A stretch of 64,000 bases of DNA, taken from contig CAKZZS010000050.1 in NCBI GenBank assembly GCA_937884975.1, forward strand, positions 26,603 to 90,602. Direction: 5' to 3'. Every line of letters starts with the position of its first letter. Position 1 is the first letter of the stretch. A model generated the notes under the pieces. It did not search any database. It was given only the letters and a program-made list of their open reading frames with translations, and was not told where the DNA came from. Below, in pieces: positions 37,013 through 46,359 of the stretch. The position numbers and the translations under genes were made by a program. Origin of the DNA: an uncultured Clostridia bacterium (GTDB lineage Bacteria; Bacillota; Clostridia; Oscillospirales; Acutalibacteraceae).

Positions 37013-37043
37013 AAATTTTGTTGAAAATGAGAGGAAGAAAATT

Positions 37044-38138
37044 ATGAACGGTAACTTAAAGGCGATAATCAATTCGTTTGACATAACGGGTGAAAAGGTT
37101 AGCTTTACGGCAATTACGGACGGACATATCAACAGCACCTATAAGGTCACTGTCGAAAACGGAGAAGAAATCAAAAAGTACCTTCTCCAGAAAATAAACA
37201 CCTTTGTTTTTAAAAACCCGGATGAGCTTATGCAGAACATTGTTTGCGTAACGGAGTTTTTAAGAGAAAAAATCCGTAAAAACGGCGGAGACGAGACAAG
37301 GGAAACCCTCACCTTTATTAAGACAAGGGACAAAAAGAACTATTACAGAGCCGAAAACGGCGACTGCTGGCGCTGTTACGTTTTTGTCGATGACGCGTAC
37401 GCGCTAAACAGCATTGACAGTCCCGAAATTTTTTACGAGGCAGGTAGAACCTTCGGCTGTTTTCAGTCGCTTCTTTCTGACTATCCTATTGAAACGCTTT
37501 ATGATACAATCCCTGACTTCCACAACACCGAAAAAAGATACGAAAACCTTGAAAACGCAATAAAAAATGACAGAGCGGGCAGGGTGAAAAAGGTTGAAAA
37601 GGAAATAGAGTTTATCCGCAAAAGAAAAGATGACACACACCTTTTTACGGACCTGATTAAGAAAAACGAATTGCCCGTACGCGTTACCCATAACGACACA
37701 AAGCTTAACAACGTGCTTTTTGACAAAAAGACGGGAAAGGGAATCTGCGTAATTGACCTTGATACGGTTATGCCCGGTCTTTCGCTTTACGATTTCGGCG
37801 ACTGTATACGCTACGGAGCTTCAACAGCCAAGGAGGACGAACACGATTTATCGCTCGTGTCAATAGACCTTAAGCTTTTTGAAGCGTACGCAAGAGGTTA
37901 TCTTGAAACCGCCGGCAGTTCACTTACCGAAAAGGAAAAAGAGCTTCTCGCCGTTTCTTCAAAAATACTTACTCTTGAGCTTGCAATACGCTTTCTTGAG
38001 GATTATTTAAACGGCGACGAATACTTCAAAACCGACTATCCCGACCACAATTTATTCAGAACAAAAGCCCAGTTAAAGCTCGTTGAGGACATGGAAAGCA
38101 AAATGCCTCAAATGGAAGAAATAATAAGAAAAATATAA
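37044..38138 (+). CDS. APH-family sugar kinase, N-acetylhexosamine 1-kinase (NahK)-like
   Basis: A 364-aa aminoglycoside-phosphotransferase-fold kinase. The catalytic loop and Mg site are RVTHNDTKLNNVLFD (Brenner-type HxDxxxxN, about residues 213-227) and CVIDLDTVMPGLSLYDFGDCIRYGA (about 236-260). The length and the HNDTKLNNVLFD wording match NahK-type enzymes that phosphorylate GlcNAc/GalNAc at C1, but the sugar is inferred. ATG 37044 has GAGGAAG 8 bases upstream. It may work with the neighbouring GH31 and GH38 enzymes in host-glycan use. Confidence 0.82.
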   Translation: MNGNLKAIINSFDITGEKVSFTAITDGHINSTYKVTVENGEEIKKYLLQKINTFVFKNPDELMQNIVCVTEFLREKIRKNGGDETRETLTFIKTRDKKNYYRAENGDCWRCYVFVDDAYALNSIDSPEIFYEAGRTFGCFQSLLSDYPIETLYDTIPDFHNTEKRYENLENAIKNDRAGRVKKVEKEIEFIRKRKDDTHLFTDLIKKNELPVRVTHNDTKLNNVLFDKKTGKGICVIDLDTVMPGLSLYDFGDCIRYGASTAKEDEHDLSLVSIDLKLFEAYARGYLETAGSSLTEKEKELLAVSSKILTLELAIRFLEDYLNGDEYFKTDYPDHNLFRTKAQLKLVEDMESKMPQMEEIIRKI

Positions 38139-38148
38139 ATAAAAATTA

Positions 38149-38183
38149 CGGTGCAGTTCATTGTGAGCTGCACCGTTTTTTAT
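38149..38183. terminator. Bidirectional terminator between the NahK-like and GH31 genes
   Basis: A 13-bp stem with one G-U pair (ACGGTGCAGTTCA with TGAGCTGCACCGT) around a TTG loop, with T runs on both strands. Confidence 0.9.
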
Positions 38184-40471
38184 ATTCTTTCTTCAATAAG
38201 AAGCTTCAATTCCTTCGGAATCGGGGCTTTTTTCAGTTTTTCACGGATTTCATCGGACTTTGTAAGATTTTTAAAGGGAAGATACCTTACATTCTTTCTT
38301 ATTGTTCCGCCCTGAAGCCTTGAAAAAGCCCAGATAACCTCGTCCCTCGGCTCGTTTTTCTCTTTTCTCCTAACATTTTCTTTTGTAAGAGTAAGTGAAG
38401 AATCTACGGGCAAATCCGTAAATTCAAGCGTTACTTCGCCGCCGTCCGAATTCACCAAATCCTTAAACTTAATTAAATAATTTCGCTTTTCGGGAAGAAC
38501 CGTTAAATCACCCTCGGCGGCATTAACCGTAAACGAAACACAACCGTTTTCATATTTCATTTCAAAGCGCGTTTTCGCATTGTGTTTTTCATAATCGACC
38601 TTTGAGTTATCCTCGTAAAGCGTAAATTCACCGTCGCCCGAAAACGCCCATATTTCAAAGCTTTTCGGATTATCTACGCCGTTTCCCTTATCCGCCGACA
38701 GAGGTATAATCGCGCCCTCCCCGGCAAGCACGGGAATAGTATTTAAATCCCTGAAAAGAGTAATTTTTCTTTCGCCCTCATAGGTCTGTCCCGTAAAAAT
38801 ATCTACCCATCTGCCCTTCGGAATCCACGCTTCGACAGAGCCCATATTTATACTCTTATGCTCCCTTTCGGTAATCGGACAGACAAGAAGCTCGGTTCCG
38901 AACATATACTCGTTTTTATAATTATAGGCATTCTCATTTTCGGGATACGAATAGTACATCGGCTCGCAAAGCGCCTCGCCCGTGGTGTGAGTGCGGTAAT
39001 CCATGGTAAAAATATAGGGTATGAGAGCGTGCCTGAAACGAAGCCACCTTTCGGCATTTTCGCACACATCCGCGCGATATTTCCAAGGCTCCTTGCCGAG
39101 AAGCTCAATTGCAGTCGAGTGAAGCCTCATAATGGGCGAAAGCACGCCGAACTGGAGCCAGCGAAGATATAATTCGTCATCACGGTATCCGAAATGATGA
39201 CCGCCTATATCGTGACTCCACCACGAATAAGCCGCATTTGCAGCATTTACGGTAAAATACGGCTGAAAGTCAAAGACCTTATGATTTATCGCCGTATCAC
39301 CCGAAAAGCCCAAGGGATACCTGTGAGAACCAAGCCCTGCATAACGCGAGAGAATAAGCGGCATTCTTCCGTCCTCGGCGTTGTCAAGAAAATGGTAATG
39401 GTTAAGTGCATTCAACGGGTCAAGCCCTTCGACATCGCTCTTTTTACCCTGCTGCCAGTCTATCCACCAGAAATCGACGCCTTCATTTTCGTAAGGCTTA
39501 TGAAGAACGTCAAAGTACGCGTTCCAGAATTCATCGCTCGAGCATTTAAAATCAATTTTTTCCTTTGAGTCGGGGTTTACGCCGACAGCCTTTGCCATAT
39601 CCTCATACATATCCTCAAACGGGTAAACGCCGTCTGCAGGGTGAAGATTAAGTGTAATATGAAGATTTTTATCCTTCAGCTCCTTTAAAAACTGCCTGTA
39701 ATCGGGGAAAAGCTCCGTGTTCCAGGAATACCCTGTCCAGCCGCCGTATTTAACGCCGAATTTTTCTTCAATTCCCTTTACCCAATGCCAGTCCATATCA
39801 ACAGTCGCAACGGTTATGGGCACGTTTTCGCTTTTAAATTTGTCCATAAGGCCGAGATACTCTTGCTGGGTATAGGCGTGGTAACGGCTCCACCACACGC
39901 CCAAAGCAAACCTCGGGACAAGAGGAACGGGCGAACTGATTTTATAAAACGCCCTTATAGTATCACGGTAATTTTTACCGTACGCAAACGCGTAGTAATC
40001 GGTTGAATTTTTCTTCCTGCGAGTAAAATGTCCCGTTTCGTCAAGTAAAACGGATTTACTGTCGTCAAGAAGGTATGCGCCGCCTTGAGTAATCAGTCCG
40101 TCGTCAAGCTTAACGGGGCCGAAGGTTGCGTCAAGAGTGCGGCGCGTGCCCTTAAGATTTTTCTGTCTTGAAAATATTTCGGTTTTGCCGGTGTCCTTGA
40201 AGACAACGCTGTAGGGCTTGAACTGTTTAATCAGGAAAATTCTGTCCTCGGTTTCAACTACAACCTCACCGTTAACTTTTGTAACATTCATTTTCCCTGC
40301 GTCAAATCGTCTGTTAAACACGGTAAAGGAGGCAAGGTCCGTTGTCAGGTCAGCCTGCTCAACTCTTATAAGCTTCGACGAAAGCAAGGTAATTCTTACC
40401 CCGTAGCCTGTAAAAATCTGGTTTTCGTCAGCCTTTGCGTCGGTTTTAACTACAAGTGATTTTTTTAACAT
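38180..40471 (-). CDS. GH31 family alpha-glycosidase
   Basis: A 763-aa intracellular-looking glycoside hydrolase. Signature segments are PLVPRFALGVWWSRYHAYTQ, TVDMDWHWVKG, the nucleophile region GVDFWWIDWQQGKKSDVEG (Asp after WWI), LSRYAGLGSHRYPLGFSGDT (acid/base region) and WWSHDIGGHHFG. The WWIDWQQG form differs from classic WIDMNE alpha-glucosidases, so alpha-xylosidase, alpha-galactosidase or alpha-GalNAcase activity is possible. I chose ATG 40471 because AGGAG lies 8 bases upstream; the longer frame overlaps the methyltransferase. It is coupled to the FkbM gene (4-bp gap). Confidence 0.93.
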   Translation of the reverse strand: MLKKSLVVKTDAKADENQIFTGYGVRITLLSSKLIRVEQADLTTDLASFTVFNRRFDAGKMNVTKVNGEVVVETEDRIFLIKQFKPYSVVFKDTGKTEIFSRQKNLKGTRRTLDATFGPVKLDDGLITQGGAYLLDDSKSVLLDETGHFTRRKKNSTDYYAFAYGKNYRDTIRAFYKISSPVPLVPRFALGVWWSRYHAYTQQEYLGLMDKFKSENVPITVATVDMDWHWVKGIEEKFGVKYGGWTGYSWNTELFPDYRQFLKELKDKNLHITLNLHPADGVYPFEDMYEDMAKAVGVNPDSKEKIDFKCSSDEFWNAYFDVLHKPYENEGVDFWWIDWQQGKKSDVEGLDPLNALNHYHFLDNAEDGRMPLILSRYAGLGSHRYPLGFSGDTAINHKVFDFQPYFTVNAANAAYSWWSHDIGGHHFGYRDDELYLRWLQFGVLSPIMRLHSTAIELLGKEPWKYRADVCENAERWLRFRHALIPYIFTMDYRTHTTGEALCEPMYYSYPENENAYNYKNEYMFGTELLVCPITEREHKSINMGSVEAWIPKGRWVDIFTGQTYEGERKITLFRDLNTIPVLAGEGAIIPLSADKGNGVDNPKSFEIWAFSGDGEFTLYEDNSKVDYEKHNAKTRFEMKYENGCVSFTVNAAEGDLTVLPEKRNYLIKFKDLVNSDGGEVTLEFTDLPVDSSLTLTKENVRRKEKNEPRDEVIWAFSRLQGGTIRKNVRYLPFKNLTKSDEIREKLKKAPIPKELKLLIEERI

Positions 40472-40475
40472 ATTT

Positions 40476-41510
40476 TCACTCCTTCGGTATGGCAAAAATG
40501 TCCGTATCCCAGTCGGGAAGCGACGGCTCATGCCTTAAATAAATTCGGTATTTGTCCGTTATTTCATTTATCAGAAGAACAAGCGCAAAAATATCCTCGC
40601 TTCTGTGATAAGCCGCGATTTTCAGCTTCGGCAGATAATTTTTAATCGTGCTTTTCGCGCCGAGCAGGGCTTTCCTTTCGTTTCCCTCAACGTCAAGCTT
40701 CATAAACGTCACTTTTTCGTTTTGAAGAATTGAATCAACGCTTCTTGACTCGATTTCTTCGCCCGTTTTTCCTACCGAGGAGCCTCTTCCCCTGCTCTTT
40801 TTAAAGAAGACCGTTTCATCTCTTTCGCCGACAGCGCAGTTAAAATAATTAACATTTTTAATATGGGCGGTGTTTGCCTTCAGCTTTTCAAAGCTCTTTT
40901 TGTCAGGCTCGAGCGCATATATTTTTTCAAGATTACAATGCTCTTCAACCTCAAGAACCGTATCCCCTCTGTACGCGCCGAGGTCAAAAAAGATTTCGTT
41001 CTTTAATTCGAGCAGCTTATAATTCTCATTTCTGTCCGACTCAGCTTCAAAAAGATATTTTATATCTCCGCTTAATCTGTATTCGATTATTTTATCAAAT
41101 ACCTCTTTTGACCTTTCGTCCGCAAAAAGCGAACGGGCAAGACGTATTTTTTCTTCATTTTTTTCAAAGAATTCGGAATTGAAAATTTCATCTCCGTAAA
41201 CTGGCACGCTCGGAGCATAAAGCCTTATTTCATCCGACTTTTGCTTTATTGAAGAAATAACCTCCTCAAGAGCCGAGCCGAAGCACAAAAGCGCCGTCAT
41301 ATCGGGTGACTTTTCCCTTACGGCGGAATAGCTTTCAACCTTAAAGCCCCTGAAAACCTGATTACGGACAAATCCGTCGGAAGCAAAAACTCCGCTTATT
41401 TCAATTCCCAGGCGAATACACTCGTCAAGGATTTTATCCGCGCCGTTACCCATTCCGTAAAGGTAAACAGGTCCCTTTTCTTTTTTCAGTTTCTGCCATA
41501 AATCCGTCAT
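40476..41510 (-). CDS. FkbM family methyltransferase
   Basis: A 344-aa SAM-dependent methyltransferase with an N-terminal extension of about 155 residues (VYLYGMGNGADKILDEC resembles a Rossmann nucleotide-binding start). The FkbM domain follows: EIFFDLGAYRGDTVLEVEEH (SAM motif I), IYALEPDKKSFEKLKAN, RSVDSIL and VTFMKLDVEGNERKALLGA. FkbM proteins often methylate sugars or polysaccharides, but the acceptor here is unknown. It is immediately upstream of, and probably cotranscribed with, GH31. Confidence 0.88.
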   Translation of the reverse strand: MTDLWQKLKKEKGPVYLYGMGNGADKILDECIRLGIEISGVFASDGFVRNQVFRGFKVESYSAVREKSPDMTALLCFGSALEEVISSIKQKSDEIRLYAPSVPVYGDEIFNSEFFEKNEEKIRLARSLFADERSKEVFDKIIEYRLSGDIKYLFEAESDRNENYKLLELKNEIFFDLGAYRGDTVLEVEEHCNLEKIYALEPDKKSFEKLKANTAHIKNVNYFNCAVGERDETVFFKKSRGRGSSVGKTGEEIESRSVDSILQNEKVTFMKLDVEGNERKALLGAKSTIKNYLPKLKIAAYHRSEDIFALVLLINEITDKYRIYLRHEPSLPDWDTDIFAIPKE

Positions 41511-41655
41511 TTTCCGCCTCTTTTGCTGTGTTATAATTATATAATAACAAACATACCCCGTCTTTTCAATAGAGGAATAATTTATACTTTTTCAAAAATG
41601 ATAATCAAAATTCCATTATAAAAATAAAGTTAAAATAAAGATTACAAATTATTCA

Positions 41656-41684
41656 TTGAAATATATTTTCAATTATGGTATTAT
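41656..41684 (+). promoter_or_regulatory. Promoter of the citrate synthase gene
   Basis: TTGAAA (41656-41661) and TATTAT (41679-41684) are 17 bp apart, followed by AAAGGAGG before ATG 41713. Confidence 0.7.
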
Positions 41685-41712
41685 ATCAGTCCATTAAAAA
41701 AAAGGAGGCTGT

Positions 41713-43086
41713 ATGATGAGTAATAAAAAGGATTATTCGGCAATTACTCCCGAAATTAAAAAGTACTCCAAAATGTGTATGAGCGACTGTAAGATAAACC
41801 CGAAGCTCTATGTTGAAAACAAGGTCAACAGAGGTCTGCGCGACTTAAACGGAAAGGGCGTTCTGACAGGTCTTACCGAAATATCGGAAATAAACAGCAA
41901 AAAGCTGATTAACGGTGAAGAGGTTCCCTGCAAGGGTGAGCTTTATTACAGAGGATATAATATTGAAGATTTGGTCAACGGCTTTGTAAAGGACAACCGT
42001 TTCGGCTTTGAAGAAATTACTTATCTTCTGCTTTTCGGCGTACTGCCGACTGAAGAGGAGCTTGACGAATTCAAGGATGTTCTTAATTCCTACCGTTCAC
42101 TCCCCAATTCCTTTATCAGGGATATCATTATGAAAGCGCCGTCAACGGATATGATGAACTCGCTTGCAAGAAGCGTTCTGACAATGTACTCGTATGACAA
42201 TAACCCCAATGACACGAGTATTCCAAATGTGCTTCGCCAGTGTCTTCAGCTTATTGCAACCTTCCCGTTGCTTTCGGTTTACGGCTATCTTTCGTATAAC
42301 TACTACATCAAGGACTCCTCAAGCTTTTTTATCCACGAGCCGGAAAAAGAGCTTTCAACGGCTGAAAATATTCTTCATATGTTAAGAATTGACTCGTCCT
42401 TTACCCCTCTTGAGGCAAAGATACTTGACCTTGCATTAGTGCTTCACGCAGAGCACGGCGGCGGTAACAACTCAACCTTTACCACTCACGTTGTTTCTTC
42501 GTCCGGCACCGACACTTACTCCGCAATTGCCGCGGCTCTCGGCTCGCTCAAGGGTCCCAAGCACGGCGGAGCAAACATCAAGGTCTGCCACATGTTTGAG
42601 GATATAAAGAAAAATGTTAAGGACTGGACTGACGAAGAGGAGCTTTCGGCTTATCTTCTTAAAATTCTTCATAAGGAAGCGTTTGACAAGGCAGGGCTTA
42701 TCTACGGTATAGGTCACGCTATCTATTCCGTATCCGACCCGAGGGCAAACATTTTCCGCTCATATGTCAAATCTCTTTCCGAAGAAAAGGGCCTTACGAA
42801 CGAATTTGCCCTGTATTCGCTCGTTGAACGCCTTGCGCCAGAAATTATTTCAAATGAACGCAAAATGTATAAGGGCGTCAGCGCAAATATCGACTTTTAC
42901 AGCGGTTTTGTTTATGAAATGCTTCGTCTGCCTCACGAGCTTTACACCCCGATTTTTGCAATTGCGAGAATCAGCGGCTGGTCGGCTCACAGAATGGAGG
43001 AGCTCATCAACGCTGGAAAGATTATCCGTCCTGCGTATATGGCGGTTCAGCCAAGGCGCGAATACAAAAGCATTAACGACAGATAA
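41713..43086 (+). CDS. gltA: Citrate synthase
   Basis: Condenses oxaloacetate and acetyl-CoA. It has 457 aa with the long N-terminal extension common in clostridial enzymes. Motifs are ELYYRGYNIEDLV, LVLHAEHGGGNNSTFTTHVVSSSGTDTYSAIAAALGSLKGPKHGGAN (catalytic His regions), GIGHAIYSVSDPRA (third catalytic His and substrate Arg) and SANIDFYSGFVYEML (catalytic Asp). I chose ATG 41713 for the GGAGG 8 bases upstream; the next codon is also ATG. It is monocistronic, and no other TCA genes are nearby, so a role in glutamate synthesis is likely. Confidence 0.96.
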   Translation: MMSNKKDYSAITPEIKKYSKMCMSDCKINPKLYVENKVNRGLRDLNGKGVLTGLTEISEINSKKLINGEEVPCKGELYYRGYNIEDLVNGFVKDNRFGFEEITYLLLFGVLPTEEELDEFKDVLNSYRSLPNSFIRDIIMKAPSTDMMNSLARSVLTMYSYDNNPNDTSIPNVLRQCLQLIATFPLLSVYGYLSYNYYIKDSSSFFIHEPEKELSTAENILHMLRIDSSFTPLEAKILDLALVLHAEHGGGNNSTFTTHVVSSSGTDTYSAIAAALGSLKGPKHGGANIKVCHMFEDIKKNVKDWTDEEELSAYLLKILHKEAFDKAGLIYGIGHAIYSVSDPRANIFRSYVKSLSEEKGLTNEFALYSLVERLAPEIISNERKMYKGVSANIDFYSGFVYEMLRLPHELYTPIFAIARISGWSAHRMEELINAGKIIRPAYMAVQPRREYKSINDR

Positions 43087-43091
43087 TAATA

Positions 43092-43125
43092 AAAATCCCG
43101 GTTGTAAAGGCAATTGGGATTTTTT
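43092..43125 (+). terminator. Terminator after citrate synthase
   Basis: AAAATCCCGGTTG pairs with CAATTGGGATTTT with G-U wobbles around a short loop, followed by a T run. Confidence 0.85.
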
Positions 43126-43140
43126 GCTTATTAAATAAAG

Positions 43141-43169
43141 TTGACGAAACATATTTTTTTATTTATAAT
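43141..43169 (+). promoter_or_regulatory. Promoter of the beta-helix surface protein
   Basis: TTGACG (43141-43146) and TATAAT (43164-43169) are 17 bp apart, followed by AAGGAGG just before ATG 43203. Confidence 0.8.
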
Positions 43170-43202
43170 GGTATTAAAGACTTTAATTAAGGAGGTCAAA
43201 CT

Positions 43203-46085
43203 ATGAAAGGAAATATAAAGAGAATTATAACCTTATCGGTTATTCTTGTATTTGTTCTGAGCTTGTTCTCTGTTTTGTTTATCAGCTCTTCGGCAGCCAC
43301 AGACGTTGAACCGATTATTGTCGAGCTTGTCCCCAATGACGAAAGTCAAGCTGAAAACAACTGGTTCACACTTGATAACGCACTCACTCAGGCATCTGAA
43401 CAAAGCCTCTCAAATAACGGAGCAACAGTTACTGTACAGCTTTCTGCAAGCGGCAATTACTATATCGGTAAAAGTGAAACCGCCGCGGCATTGAAAATCC
43501 GTCCCAACACCGTTATTGACCTCAACTACGCAACTCTCACAAGAAGCGGTAAAATGGGAAACGTTTTCCAGTGCAGTGACGAAAGAGGTCAGACATCCGA
43601 CGGAAGCGGTTACAGCCTTTCCGGAAACATAACAATAAAAAACGGTGTTATTGACGGCATCGGCGGAGACCCGACATCAAGCGCAAATGTCATGAATTTC
43701 GGTCACGCCTCAGGCATAACGCTCTATAATATCACTGTTAAAAACGGTAAGGGCGGTCACCTTGTTGAATTCACCGGATGTCAGAACGTTACCGTCAAAA
43801 ACTGTACGTTTGACGGATTTCTTAATTCAAATTTGACGGACGCCGTTGAGGCACTTCAGCTTGATATTTGCGCAAGCAAGCAAACAGGTGGCCAGGAATG
43901 GAACGGTGTTTACTGCGGCGCAGACACTTCGGGTGCCGATAACACTCCCTGCCGCAACGTCACAATCGAAGGCTGTAATTTTTACAATTTCCCGTCAGCC
44001 ATAGGGAATCACAAGGGTGTTAAGGGAAAATACACGGACAATGTAACCATAAAGAATTGTTATTTCAACAACACCCTTAAATCCTATCAGCCTGCAATAT
44101 GGGCATATAACTTCACAAACAGCGTTATTGATAATAATGAAATACGCGGTAATTACGCAGGTATCGATGCGAACGGGAATCCCCTCGGCGGCGGAATTCA
44201 AATAAGCGGCGGAAAGAATATAACCGTAAGTAATAATGATATTGTTCTCGAATACGCAAGCCTTTATTTAACCGTTGCAAGTGCGAGCTATGTTCCCGAA
44301 AGCGGCGGCACAAGAGACAACATTTTCCTCAGCGAATGCAAGGTGCTTAACAACTCCTTCACAACTGTCGGAGATGTTCCCACGGTCTGCGCTTATGCCT
44401 CATCACATATTGCAGAATTTTCAGTCAATAACATCAGCGCTTCAAATGAAAAAGCGGTTACATTTTCAACTAATTCAAACACATATTCAACCAACACAAA
44501 GGTTGATTTAATTAAAGGCAACACAATTACCACCTCCGGCGTTGCGGACACTGCGTACGGACTGCACCTCGCAACAGCGACTGTCGGCACGGTTTCGGGC
44601 AATAAGATTACATCAAACGCCCACGCAATTCAGGCAAGCTCAAACGCAAATGTTACGGCGATTTCCAGTAACGTTATCACCTCGTCAAATGCAGACGGAA
44701 TATATATCACGGCTTCAACTGTCGGAAAAATAACCGCTAACACCCTGAACAAATGTAAGGTTGATTCAATTGCGGTTATCAATTCAAGTAAGGCTGATTA
44801 CGTTTCAAGCAACAAAATCACAAACAGCGGAAACGACGCAATAAGAATTGCCAACAGCACCGTTACCAATGTTACAAGCAACACAATTAACACGGCAGGT
44901 AAAAACGGTATAAACGCAACGCTCTCAACTGTCGGTAAAATTAACAGCAACTCAATTGCAAAGTGCAAGGCTAATTCAATTCTTGTAAATTCAGGCAACG
45001 CTACATACGTTTCGAACAACAAGATTTCAACAAGCACGGGCGACGCAATTCTTGTTTATAACAACAGCACGGTTACAACAGTTTCCGGCAATACGGTTTC
45101 TTCATCAACTGCCAATGCAATAACAATCGGAAATTCCACTGTTACAAATCTCATAAGCAATACTGTCAATACGGCAGGCGGCATAGGCATCTGCGCTTCG
45201 GGTTCAACCGTCAGCAAACTTAACAGCAACACGATTTCGGGCTGCAAGGGCGATTCAATTGCGGCTATGAACTCAAGTAAGGTCACTTATATTTCAACAA
45301 ACAAAATTACCAACAGCACTGCAAATGCCGTAAGAATCGGTAAGAGCACGGTTACAACCGTTTCGAACAACGTAATAAACACTGCAAAGGACTGCGGAAT
45401 TTATGTTTCGGATTCTACCGTAACCAATGTCACGGGCAACTACATAAACAAGTGCACCAACAGCGGCATTAAGACAACCTCTTCGACAAAGAGTATTATC
45501 AAAAAGGTCTACGGCAACGCAGTTTTCAATTCAACCGACTACGGCATCAGGCTCAATAACAGCTCCTCAACCGTTCAGATAGGAAATAATGCCACTCGCT
45601 GCAATAAGCCCGACGGACTTAAGAATAACGGCAAAACCACCTCTCTCAACAAGGCAGGCTGGGTTGTTATAAACAGCAAGTATTTCTATTTCAACGCCAA
45701 GGGCGTCAGCTATGGAGGCTGGGCAAGCATTAAAAACTCCAAGGGCGTTGCCTATAAATACTATTTTGACAAATACGGCCAGAGACTTTCCGGCTGGCAG
45801 AATATAAAGGCATCAAACGGCAAGACCTACAGATATTATCTTGGTGGCAACGGCGTTATGAGAACCGGCTGGCAGGATATCACAAATTCAAAGGGCAACA
45901 CCTACAGATTCTATTTCGGAGCCAACGGAATTATGCGCACAGGCTGGCAGTCGATTAAGAATTCAAAGGGCGTGGCGTATAAATACTATTTCTACTCGAA
46001 CGGCGTTATGGTTGCAAACACATCGCTTAAAATAGGAAACAAAACATACAAATTTAATAAATACGGAGTTTGCACAAACGCTTAA
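43203..46085 (+). CDS. Secreted right-handed beta-helix protein with C-terminal cell-wall-binding repeats
   Basis: A 960-aa protein with a signal peptide (about residues 1-33, ending SSSAA). An N-terminal pectate-lyase-like beta-helix follows (NVTIEGCNFYNF, NVTIKNCYF, NVIDNNEI type coils). From about residue 490 to 760 come tandem helix coils with a larger repeat of about 70 aa (STVGKI, NKITNS, DAIRI, STVTNV, NTINTAG). The C-terminus (about 815-960) has four or more GW...YYF...NGVM repeats of the choline/glucan-binding type (SGWQNIKASNGKTYRYYL, TGWQDITNSKGNTYRFYF), which should hold it on the wall. It may bind or degrade a polysaccharide. No catalytic residues are assignable. Confidence 0.85.
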   Translation: MKGNIKRIITLSVILVFVLSLFSVLFISSSAATDVEPIIVELVPNDESQAENNWFTLDNALTQASEQSLSNNGATVTVQLSASGNYYIGKSETAAALKIRPNTVIDLNYATLTRSGKMGNVFQCSDERGQTSDGSGYSLSGNITIKNGVIDGIGGDPTSSANVMNFGHASGITLYNITVKNGKGGHLVEFTGCQNVTVKNCTFDGFLNSNLTDAVEALQLDICASKQTGGQEWNGVYCGADTSGADNTPCRNVTIEGCNFYNFPSAIGNHKGVKGKYTDNVTIKNCYFNNTLKSYQPAIWAYNFTNSVIDNNEIRGNYAGIDANGNPLGGGIQISGGKNITVSNNDIVLEYASLYLTVASASYVPESGGTRDNIFLSECKVLNNSFTTVGDVPTVCAYASSHIAEFSVNNISASNEKAVTFSTNSNTYSTNTKVDLIKGNTITTSGVADTAYGLHLATATVGTVSGNKITSNAHAIQASSNANVTAISSNVITSSNADGIYITASTVGKITANTLNKCKVDSIAVINSSKADYVSSNKITNSGNDAIRIANSTVTNVTSNTINTAGKNGINATLSTVGKINSNSIAKCKANSILVNSGNATYVSNNKISTSTGDAILVYNNSTVTTVSGNTVSSSTANAITIGNSTVTNLISNTVNTAGGIGICASGSTVSKLNSNTISGCKGDSIAAMNSSKVTYISTNKITNSTANAVRIGKSTVTTVSNNVINTAKDCGIYVSDSTVTNVTGNYINKCTNSGIKTTSSTKSIIKKVYGNAVFNSTDYGIRLNNSSSTVQIGNNATRCNKPDGLKNNGKTTSLNKAGWVVINSKYFYFNAKGVSYGGWASIKNSKGVAYKYYFDKYGQRLSGWQNIKASNGKTYRYYLGGNGVMRTGWQDITNSKGNTYRFYFGANGIMRTGWQSIKNSKGVAYKYYFYSNGVMVANTSLKIGNKTYKFNKYGVCTNA

Positions 46086-46097
46086 ACAAAAAATTTC

Positions 46098-46129
46098 CTC
46101 CCCGTTCCGAAAAAGAACGGGGAGATTTT
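46098..46129 (+). terminator. Terminator after the beta-helix protein
   Basis: A 10-bp GC-rich stem (CTCCCCGTTC with GAACGGGGAG) around a 7-nt loop, followed by ATTTTTATTT. Confidence 0.9.
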
Positions 46130-46142
46130 TATTTGAAAACTC

Positions 46143-46171
46143 TTGACATAATCCACTCAAACCTATATAAT
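46143..46171 (+). promoter_or_regulatory. Consensus promoter of the tRNA operon
   Basis: TTGACA (46143-46148) and TATAAT (46166-46171) with an exact 17-bp spacer, 29 bp before the tRNA. This is the strongest possible match to the vegetative consensus. Confidence 0.9.
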
Positions 46172-46199
46172 ATTCAAGCACCTTAAACAAGGGCAATTC

Positions 46200-46276
46200 G
46201 GACCATTAGCTCAGTTGGTTAGAGCAACCGGCTCATAACCGGTCGGTCCGGGGTTCGAGTCCCTGATGGTCCACCA
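46200..46276 (+). tRNA. tRNA with CAT anticodon, probably tRNA-Ile2 (lysidine-modified)
   Basis: A full cloverleaf with CCA encoded: acceptor GGACCAT/ATGGTCC, anticodon stem ACCGG/CCGGT around loop CTCATAA, and T arm GGGGTTCGAGTCCC. The CAT anticodon could be Met, but C4-G69 and C5-G68 acceptor pairs and the CTCATAA loop match tRNA-Ile2 that TilS converts to read AUA. The amino-acid call is therefore inferred. It precedes the disrupted tRNA-Trp copy. Confidence 0.85.
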
Positions 46277-46319
46277 AAAGAGCGCTAAAAACGCCTTGAT
46301 GCGTTTTCGGCGCTCAAAT

Positions 46320-46359
46320 ATAGGGGTATAGCTCAGTTGGTAGAGCAGCGGTCTCCAAA
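46320..46359 (+). repeat. attL: 40-bp direct repeat with 61155-61194
   Basis: Identical to 61155-61194. It covers two leading bases and the first 38 nt of tRNA-Trp, through the anticodon loop. It marks the left end of the integrated element. Confidence 0.93.

Noticed and set aside
44700..45500. Regularly spaced repeats considered as a CRISPR array
   Set aside because: They are in-frame coding repeats of a beta-helix protein, with imperfect units and no identical short repeats or cas genes.
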